This document shows positions 58,611-64,000 of a stretch of DNA of 64,000 bases, piece by piece. The notes below the pieces were generated by a model. The model ran no database searches. It saw only the letters and a program-made list of their open reading frames with translations, and was not told the DNA's origin. A program made the position numbers and the translations under genes. Numbering within the stretch: the first letter of the stretch is position 1; each line of letters opens with the position of its first letter. This stretch comes from Pseudomonas parafulva. Lineage in GTDB: Bacteria; Pseudomonadota; Gammaproteobacteria; Pseudomonadales; Pseudomonadaceae. The DNA is taken from contig NZ_CP019952.1 in assembly GCF_002021815.1 (NCBI RefSeq), positions 1-64,000 on the forward strand, written 5' to 3'.

Positions 58611-59507
58611 ATGGCCAGTGATCTCCCGCCCCTCAATGCCTTGCGCGCCTTCGAGGCGACTGCCCGGCTCAACAGCGTCAGCCAAGCAGCTGAAGCGCTG
58701 CACGTGACCCATGGCGCAGTTAGCCGGCAAATCAAAGCGCTGGAAGCGCACCTTGGCGTTGCCCTGTTCGCCAAGGATGGGCGAGGTGTGAAACTCACAG
58801 ATGCTGGCGTCAGGTTGCGTGACGTCAGTGGTGAGGTCTTTGATCGGCTGCGCGGGGTATGCCGGGAGCTGGCCCGCGAAGTGGAGCACGCACCTTTTGT
58901 GCTTGGCTGTTCCGGGAGCTTGCTGGCGCGTTGGTTCATCCCGCGTCTGGGGCGCTTGAATGCCGACTTGCCTGAGCTTCGCCTGCATCTTTCTGCCGGT
59001 GAGGGCGACCTTGACCCGCGTCGCCCCGGGCTGGATGCGTTACTGGTGTACGCCGAACCGCCGTGGCCAGCGGACATGCAGGTTCACGTACTGGCGCAGG
59101 AACGTATTGGGCCAGTCGTCAGCCCGCACTTCGAGGGCACTGGGCGCCTGCGCAAGACGGCGGTCAGCCAGCTATTGGAAGAATCCTTGCTGCACACCAC
59201 GTCGCGCCCGCAAGCCTGGCCTACATGGGCGTTGGCCAACGGCCTCGATGCCCAGGCGCTGAAATATGGGCAGTCGTTCGAGCACCTGTATTACTTGTTG
59301 GAAGCGGCAGTCGCAGGATTGGGGGTGGCCATCGCGCCTGAGCCATTGGTGGCCGATGACTTGCGTGCAGGGCGCCTGATTGCGCCATGGGGCTTTAGCG
59401 CAACGCCTGCAGCGTTGGCACTGTGGGTGCCACGGCGCGCCGCAGATGGGCGCGCCGAGCAGCTGGCGCAGTGGTTACGCGCCGAGTTGGCCGGGCAGAG
59501 CGCTTAG
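58611..59507 (+). CDS. trpI: LysR-family activator of trpBA
   Basis: TrpI activates trpBA in response to indole-3-glycerol phosphate. The 298-residue LysR protein has an N-terminal HTH ([24 protein letters not shown]). The start ATG 58611 ([12 protein letters not shown]) fits relatives. The last four bases overlap the convergent DUF883 gene. Confidence 0.95.
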   Translation: MASDLPPLNALRAFEATARLNSVSQAAEALHVTHGAVSRQIKALEAHLGVALFAKDGRGVKLTDAGVRLRDVSGEVFDRLRGVCRELAREVEHAPFVLGCSGSLLARWFIPRLGRLNADLPELRLHLSAGEGDLDPRRPGLDALLVYAEPPWPADMQVHVLAQERIGPVVSPHFEGTGRLRKTAVSQLLEESLLHTTSRPQAWPTWALANGLDAQALKYGQSFEHLYYLLEAAVAGLGVAIAPEPLVADDLRAGRLIAPWGFSATPAALALWVPRRAADGRAEQLAQWLRAELAGQSA

Positions 59508-59827
59508 TTGCGCTTGCACAGCAGGTAGGCAGCCAGCAGGCCCAGTGCGCCTACGGCCACGCCAGCGGTGGTGTAGGGGTGTTCCTGGGCGTAGTCGCGG
59601 GTAGCGATGCTGGTCTTGACCGTGCGGTCTTTGACTTCTTCGTAGGCGTCGCTCAGTAGGCTGCGCGAGTGCTTCAGGGCCGTCTCGGCATTGCTGCGGA
59701 TAGCCTTGAGGGACTTCTGGGATTCCTCGGACGCGTCGTTCTTGAGGCTTTCCAGGCTTTTCAGGAGGCTCTCGATCTCGGCTTCCATGCTTTCCAGTGA
59801 TGTTTTACGCAGCGAGTTGCGGGGCAT
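59504..59827 (-). CDS. DUF883/ElaB-YqjD family membrane-anchored protein
   Basis: A 107-residue protein with a charged coiled-coil region followed by a C-terminal transmembrane helix ([22 protein letters not shown]). This is the ElaB/YqjD pattern; such proteins tether ribosomes to the inner membrane in stationary phase. Function here is inferred from the family. Confidence 0.9.
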   Translation of the reverse strand: MPRNSLRKTSLESMEAEIESLLKSLESLKNDASEESQKSLKAIRSNAETALKHSRSLLSDAYEEVKDRTVKTSIATRDYAQEHPYTTAGVAVGALGLLAAYLLCKRN

Positions 59828-59977
59828 GTTGACTCTCCTTCGCGTTATGGGCTCTAGAGATTGCGACTATCAAGCGAAGCGAAAGTGCGATCGAACTTTC
59901 TGCCGCTGCGCCTGCTCGCAGGTAAACCAGCACTGCGCTGCTAGGCTCAACGTTATCGCCATCCAAGGAGTCAACAC

Positions 59978-60193
59978 ATGTCCGATCACCACACGTACAA
60001 AATGCTCGAACTGGTAGGTTCTTCCACCACCGGTATCGAGGACGCCATTCAGAATGCCCTGGCCGAAGCCTCCAAAAGCGTGCAGATGATGGAGTGGTTC
60101 GAAGTCGTCAGCACCCGTGGTCACATTCGTGACAACAAGGTCGAGCACTTCCAGGTGACCCTGAAGGTCGGCTTCCGTATCACCAACAGCTGA
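59978..60193 (+). CDS. Dodecin
   Basis: A 71-residue dodecin, a small protein that forms a hollow dodecamer binding flavin. The sequence is compact, with the central MEWFEVVSTRGHI block of the family and a closing KVGFRITNS. AAGGAG precedes the ATG. Confidence 0.94.
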   Translation: MSDHHTYKMLELVGSSTTGIEDAIQNALAEASKSVQMMEWFEVVSTRGHIRDNKVEHFQVTLKVGFRITNS

Positions 60194-60241
60194 TACAGTT
60201 CCGGGCTGGATGTGCCTGGCGCGATGGGGTAAGACTTAGAC

Positions 60242-60264
60242 GAGGCGCCTGATGGGCGCCTTTT
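60242..60264 (+). terminator. Terminator after dodecin
   Basis: AGGCGCC (60243-60249) pairs with GGCGCCT (60255-60261), followed by TTTT. Confidence 0.8.
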
Positions 60265-60294
60265 GCGATTTCATCTGCACAAGGAAAGCAAGTG

Positions 60295-60516
60295 ATGAAC
60301 AAAGTGGTTCTGGCGTTGGGCCTGATGACCCTGGCGGGCGGCGCGATGGCTGCCGGCAAGCCGTGTGAAGAGCTGAAAGCGGAAATCGCTGCCAAGCTCG
60401 ATGCCAAGGGCGTGCAAAACTACACGCTGACGGTCGTGGACAAGGGCGATCCCGCCGGCAAGGTGGTGGGCAGTTGTGAGGGCGGTACCAAGGAAATCGT
60501 TTACAGCCGCAACTAA
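60295..60516 (+). CDS. DUF1161 small secreted protein, copy 1
   Basis: A 73-residue protein with a signal peptide (MNKVVLALGLMTLAGGAMA) and a mature part with two cysteines: KPCEELKAEIAAKLDAKGV and GSCEGGTKEIVY. Function unknown; likely periplasmic with one disulfide. A paralogue lies at 62292. AAGGA lies 9 bases before ATG. Confidence 0.88.
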   Translation: MNKVVLALGLMTLAGGAMAAGKPCEELKAEIAAKLDAKGVQNYTLTVVDKGDPAGKVVGSCEGGTKEIVYSRN

Positions 60517-60522
60517 GGGCCA

Positions 60523-60553
60523 CCGAACCCCGCGGGTTGACCGCGGGGTTCGG
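60523..60553. terminator. Perfect hairpin after the first DUF1161 gene
   Basis: CCGAACCCCGCGG (60523-60535) and CCGCGGGGTTCGG (60541-60553) form a 13-base perfect stem 6 bases after the stop. No T-run follows. Confidence 0.65.
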
Positions 60554-60638
60554 GCATATGACCGGTTGCCAGGCTATCGGTCACCCGTCAAGACGCCGAG
60601 TCAGCCCGGTCCGCTCCACGGGGCACCCTGCTCGACAG

Positions 60639-61643
60639 CTAGGCTTGCTGCAGTGCCTGAGCCAGCAACTCGTAGGAGCGTATCCGGTCTGCGTGCTCGT
60701 ACAGATCGCAGGTAAAGATCAGTTCATCGGCCCCTGTCTGCTCCAGCAGCACCTCGACCTTGGCGCGGACCTTATCAGGGCTTCCGATCATCGCCAGCCC
60801 CATGAAGCTGCCCACCGCGTCGCGCTCATGGGGCAACCACAAGCCGTTCATGGTTTCTACCGGAGGCTTCTGCATCAGGCTCTGGCCGCGAATCAAGGCC
60901 AGGATGCGTTGATAGACCGACGTGGCCAAGTACTCGGCCTTCTCGTCGGTCTCGGCCACTACCATGGGAATGCCGAGCATGACGTAAGGCTTGTCCAGCG
61001 TGGTGGATGGCTTGAAGTGATTGCGATAGACCCGAATCGCCTCATGCATGTAGCGCGGCGCAAAATGCGATGCGAAGGCATAGGGCATGCCACGCATGCC
61101 AGCGAGCTGGGCGCTGAACAGGCTGGAGCCCAGCAACCAGATAGGCACATCGGTGTCGTGCCCCGGCACGGCAATCACTTTCTGGTCATCGGTGCGTGGG
61201 CCCAGGTAGCGCGACAACTCTTCGACGTCATCCGGGAAATCGTCCGCACTGCCGGCTCGGTCGCGGCGCAGTGCATGGGCGGTCATCTGGTCGGACCCTG
61301 GTGCGCGGCCCAGGCCCAAGTCGATACGACCGGGGTACAGGCTGGCCAGGGTGCCAAATTGCTCGGCCACCACGAGCGGCGCGTGGTTGGGCAGCATGAC
61401 GCCTCCGGAACCTACCCTGATACGCGATGTACCCCCCGCTAGGTAGCCGATCAGTACCGAGGTGGCCGAGCTGGCGATGCCGTCCATGTTGTGGTGCTCG
61501 GCTACCCAGAAGCGGTTGTAACCGAAGCGCTCGACATGCTGCGCCAGGTCCAGCGAATTGCGCAGCGATTGCGCGGGCCCTTGGTCGGCGCGCACTGGCA
61601 CCAAGTCAAGGGTGGATATTTTCAGATTTCGCAACTGCGTCAT
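60639..61643 (-). CDS. LLM-class flavin-dependent oxidoreductase
   Basis: A 334-residue luciferase-like monooxygenase (MsnO8-like), with [21 protein letters not shown] and [14 protein letters not shown] typical of the family. It uses reduced FMN; the substrate is unknown. Start [17 protein letters not shown] chosen over a longer frame. It is divergent from osmC with 151 bases between. Confidence 0.9.
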   Translation of the reverse strand: MTQLRNLKISTLDLVPVRADQGPAQSLRNSLDLAQHVERFGYNRFWVAEHHNMDGIASSATSVLIGYLAGGTSRIRVGSGGVMLPNHAPLVVAEQFGTLASLYPGRIDLGLGRAPGSDQMTAHALRRDRAGSADDFPDDVEELSRYLGPRTDDQKVIAVPGHDTDVPIWLLGSSLFSAQLAGMRGMPYAFASHFAPRYMHEAIRVYRNHFKPSTTLDKPYVMLGIPMVVAETDEKAEYLATSVYQRILALIRGQSLMQKPPVETMNGLWLPHERDAVGSFMGLAMIGSPDKVRAKVEVLLEQTGADELIFTCDLYEHADRIRSYELLAQALQQA

Positions 61644-61794
61644 GAAGCCTCCGCAATGATGGTTGGCCTGAGGCCTTTTGACTCTGTATGGGCGCAATCG
61701 TTGGATTCAATGTCCCCTGTCGGATTGAGCTGAACTCTCATCAGGCTACCAGCCTCTGAATCGATAGGTATTTAACTAATGACCGGGAGGCATC

Positions 61795-62220
61795 ATGAAG
61801 AAGACAGCATCGGCAATCTGGGAAGGTGGTCTCAAGGACGGCAAGGGCCAGATCTCCACGGAAAGCGGCGCGCTCAAGAACAACCCTTATGGGTTCAACA
61901 CCCGTTTCGAAGACACGCCGGGCACCAACCCAGAAGAACTGATCGGCGCCGCCCACGCTGGGTGCTTCTCGATGGCGCTGTCGATGATGCTGGGCGAAGC
62001 CAAGCTGACGCCCGAGCGTATCGACACTAAAGCCGAAGTCACCCTGAACAAGCAGGACGATGGTTTTGCCATCACTGCGGTGCACTTGGTGCTGAGCGCC
62101 AAAGTACCAGGGGCGAGCGAAGAACAGTTCCTGGAAATCGCCAACAAGGCCAAGCAGGGCTGCCCCGTGTCCAAGGTGCTCAACGCCAACATTACCCTGG
62201 ATGCCAAGCTGGTGAGCTGA
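61795..62220 (+). CDS. osmC: OsmC-type organic peroxide reductase
   Basis: OsmC reduces organic peroxides with two cysteines. The 141-residue protein matches E. coli OsmC closely in NPYGFNTRFE, GTNPEELIGAAHAGCFSMALS (first Cys) and KQGCPVSKVL (second Cys). GGGAGG precedes the ATG. Confidence 0.96.
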   Translation: MKKTASAIWEGGLKDGKGQISTESGALKNNPYGFNTRFEDTPGTNPEELIGAAHAGCFSMALSMMLGEAKLTPERIDTKAEVTLNKQDDGFAITAVHLVLSAKVPGASEEQFLEIANKAKQGCPVSKVLNANITLDAKLVS

Positions 62221-62291
62221 TCGCTCCAGCCGTGGGCGGTTTGCGGTAATCTGAAAACCCGGCAGCCTCGCTGCCTTTACTGGAGCCGCCC

Positions 62292-62525
62292 ATGATTCGC
62301 ATCGCTACCGCTTTACTGGTCTCCCTGGTGACAACTTCGGCACTGGCAGCAATCAAGCCATGCGAGGAGTTGAAGGCAGAAATCGAGGCCAAGATCCAGG
62401 CCCAGGGTGTGCCGTCCTATACCCTGGAAATCGTGCCCAACAGCGAAGTGCAGGACCCCAACATGGTGGTCGGCAGCTGTGATGGAGGTGCCCGCAAGAT
62501 CATTTATCAGAAGAATGATCAGTAA
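62292..62525 (+). CDS. DUF1161 small secreted protein, copy 2
   Basis: A 77-residue paralogue of the gene at 60295: signal peptide MIRIATALLVSLVTTSALA, then IKPCEELKAEIEAKIQAQGV and GSCDGGARKIIY. The two conserved cysteines and spacing are kept. It lies downstream of osmC, 71 bases away. Function unknown. Confidence 0.88.
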   Translation: MIRIATALLVSLVTTSALAAIKPCEELKAEIEAKIQAQGVPSYTLEIVPNSEVQDPNMVVGSCDGGARKIIYQKNDQ

Positions 62526-62555
62526 GCCTGGCAACCGCTGGGACCCGGAGGGGGC

Positions 62556-62969
62556 CTAGGGTATGCAGAAGACCCTGCTAGGTTCGTTGACGACCACGGT
62601 CCTGGCTGAGTCATACAACAGCACCTGCGGTTCCATTACCGGCGCCCTTGCCTCAAGCCTATAACGCTCGCCCGCCTCGAAGTGATCGTAACGCACCGTC
62701 AGGTAGCATGTACGGTCCCTGGGGTCGGTAGAGAACCCGCCCGCGTAGATCTCATAGTCGAAACGTACGATCAGTTCGTGCTTGCCGGGCGTCACCTGAA
62801 AATAACGGCCGTCGTCCAGGCGTTTGCCATCGAGGCGGTCGGCCATGATGACCCTGCCGGGTGTCATGGTGTAAAGGTCTACCCAGGCCTGTTTAGGGTC
62901 CTTGGGCGGTAAGGGGCTAGCACAAGCTCCCAGTGCACTGAGGGCGATCAGCATCATGGGCTGGCGCAT
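62556..62969 (-). CDS. Predicted lipoprotein, paralogue of the next gene
   Basis: A 137-residue protein with a lipobox (ALSALGAC) after a short hydrophobic N-terminus, then QAWVDLYTMTPG, DGRYFQVTPGKHELIVRFDYE and RYRLEARA. The same length and order of motifs occur in the gene at 63026. Family unknown to me; the PGKHEL strand motif recalls small beta-sandwich envelope proteins. The chosen start gives the lipobox at about residue 15. Confidence 0.8.
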   Translation of the reverse strand: MRQPMMLIALSALGACASPLPPKDPKQAWVDLYTMTPGRVIMADRLDGKRLDDGRYFQVTPGKHELIVRFDYEIYAGGFSTDPRDRTCYLTVRYDHFEAGERYRLEARAPVMEPQVLLYDSARTVVVNEPSRVFCIP

Positions 62970-63025
62970 GGCAGGTTTTCCACTTGCAGTGAATACCTGA
63001 CAAGCATAGCGCTGTTTTGGATGCT

Positions 63026-63439
63026 TCACGTGCGCTGGCAGCCTGCCGGTTCACCCTGGCTGACCAGGTTCTGTTGCTGATCATAGAGCTTGATCCAGGG
63101 ACGGAAGCCGATGCTGCCAGCCTGCAACTGGTAAAGCTCGCCAGCATCGAAGCCCTTGAAGGCCACCTTGACCTGGCAATCACGCCACAGCGGGGCGTCA
63201 ACGGGGCCGATGTTACTGGGCGCCACCGGGAATTGATAGCGCACGGTCAGCTCATGGTTGCCGGGCGGTATTTGGAAATAACGGTTGTCGTCCCAGTCCC
63301 TTGCATCGACTTTTACCGCGTCCAGGGAAGTTTGCTCGCCTGGTTCAAGGTCGACCCACGCTTGAGAGGGGTCGGGGTCAGGCAATGTCGAACAGGCCGT
63401 TGTCAGCAGCAATGAACCGGCGACCCACAATGCGCGCAT
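63026..63439 (-). CDS. Predicted lipoprotein, paralogue of the previous gene
   Basis: A 137-residue lipoprotein (lipobox LLLTTAC, MRALWVAGS start) sharing QAWVDLEPGE, DNRYFQIPPGNHELTVRYQFP and GELYQLQAG with the gene at 62556. The two are tandem, 56 bases apart, and look like a duplication that has diverged. Divergent from the gene at the right edge. Function unknown. Confidence 0.8.
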   Translation of the reverse strand: MRALWVAGSLLLTTACSTLPDPDPSQAWVDLEPGEQTSLDAVKVDARDWDDNRYFQIPPGNHELTVRYQFPVAPSNIGPVDAPLWRDCQVKVAFKGFDAGELYQLQAGSIGFRPWIKLYDQQQNLVSQGEPAGCQRT

Positions 63440-63505
63440 GGCGAAACTCCCCTTCGGCGAGATAATCTTTAGGCGAATGGGGTTGAGCGAATCAGACGGT
63501 AGACG

Positions 63506-64000
63506 ATGCTTGGAACAGTGCTTGTGCAACGCTCAGACCCTGGGGCACTCGACCGTGTTTTCACCCGGTTTGTTCCGCTACTGCTCGTCGCGCTGCTCAA
63601 CGGTTGCAGCAGCGCTGGCTACTATGGCCAGCTGGCAGTCGGCCAGTGGGAGCTGCTGCAGGCGCGTCGGCCCCTGACGAAGGTGATGGCCGACCCTGCC
63701 ACGTCCGAGCCGTTGCGCGCTCGGCTGGCGTACGCCCTGCAGGCACGGACATTCGCCACCCGGCAACTGAAATTACCCGACAACCGAAGCTACACGACGT
63801 ACGCCGATTTGGGCCGCCCGTACGTTGTATGGAATGTATTCGCCACCCCCGAGTTGTCGCTGCAGCCGGTCACCCACTGTTTTCCCATTGCAGGGTGCGT
63901 GGCCTACCGTGGCTACTACCGTCAGGGCGCAGCACGGGGTGCAGCGGCGTTGATGCGCCAGCAGCACCTTGACGTCTATGTGGGCGGGGTAGAAACCTAT
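63506..64000 (+). CDS. Putative lipoprotein aminopeptidase, 5-prime part (cut by window end)
   Basis: An open frame of 165 codons runs off the right edge with no stop. It starts ATG at 63506, has a hydrophobic segment and lipobox (VALLNGC), then YYGQLAVGQWELLQARRP, SYTTYADLGRPYVVWNVFA and HCFPIAGCVAYRGYY. These blocks match the Pfam aminopeptidase family PF10023 as I remember it; its HExxH zinc motif would lie beyond the edge. An upstream start is possible. Confidence 0.82.
   Translation, partial: MLGTVLVQRSDPGALDRVFTRFVPLLLVALLNGCSSAGYYGQLAVGQWELLQARRPLTKVMADPATSEPLRARLAYALQARTFATRQLKLPDNRSYTTYADLGRPYVVWNVFATPELSLQPVTHCFPIAGCVAYRGYYRQGAARGAAALMRQQHLDVYVGGVETY

Overview
The window looks like the replication-origin region of a Pseudomonas chromosome, most likely from the P. 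putida group. The gene order (glmU, atp operon, parB-parA-rsmG-mnmG-mnmE-yidC-yidD-rnpA-rpmH, oriC, dnaA-dnaN-recF-gyrB) is the classical Pseudomonas origin arrangement. The proteins closely match what I remember of P. putida sequences, but I could run no alignment and do not name a species.

Layout. 1-190: intergenic end of a glm locus. 191-8795: glmU and the nine-gene ATP synthase operon, all on the minus strand. 8944-13175: parB, parA, rsmG, mnmG. 13176-13657: an AT-rich gap with many DnaA-box-like sites, in the place where E. coli has oriC (beside mnmG). 13658-17596: mnmE, yidC, yidD, rnpA, rpmH. 17597-18194: the canonical oriC, with seven exact TTATNCACA boxes. 18195-24408: dnaA, dnaN, recF, gyrB on the plus strand; recF carries two ParB-binding parS sites.

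24545-34402 is an accessory block between gyrB and plsC, which are adjacent in P. aeruginosa PAO1 as I remember it. It holds an SDR enzyme, a sulfide-oxidation module (a FisR-type sigma-54 activator divergent from persulfide dioxygenase, sulfide:quinone reductase and a TauE/SafE exporter), and a LysR regulator divergent from a GMC oxidoreductase followed by an MFS transporter. In the sulfide module SQR would make persulfide, the dioxygenase would oxidise it to sulfite, and TauE could export the sulfite.

34583-50668 returns to conserved housekeeping genes: plsC, gmhB, glyS, glyQ, tag, an lpxL-type acyltransferase, a TPR protein, trkA, rsmB, fmt, def, dprA, tsaC, a small Pseudomonas-type protein, qor, hemF and aroE. 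50708-55833 is a choline-O-sulfate locus: a SulP transporter, a choline-binding protein and choline sulfatase, with a divergent LysR regulator. 55889-59507 holds a DOPA-dioxygenase-family protein, REP-like repeats, trpB-trpA and divergent trpI. 59504-64000 is a run of small stress or envelope genes: a DUF883 protein, dodecin, two DUF1161 proteins, a luciferase-like monooxygenase, osmC, two paralogous lipoproteins, and the start of a lipoprotein peptidase gene cut by the right edge.

I found no tRNA, rRNA, CRISPR array, insertion sequence or prophage. The most unusual global signal is about twenty exact TTATCCACA DnaA boxes scattered through the 64 kb, many inside genes. The second origin-like region beside mnmG and the regulatory repeats ahead of the sulfide operon also merit a look.
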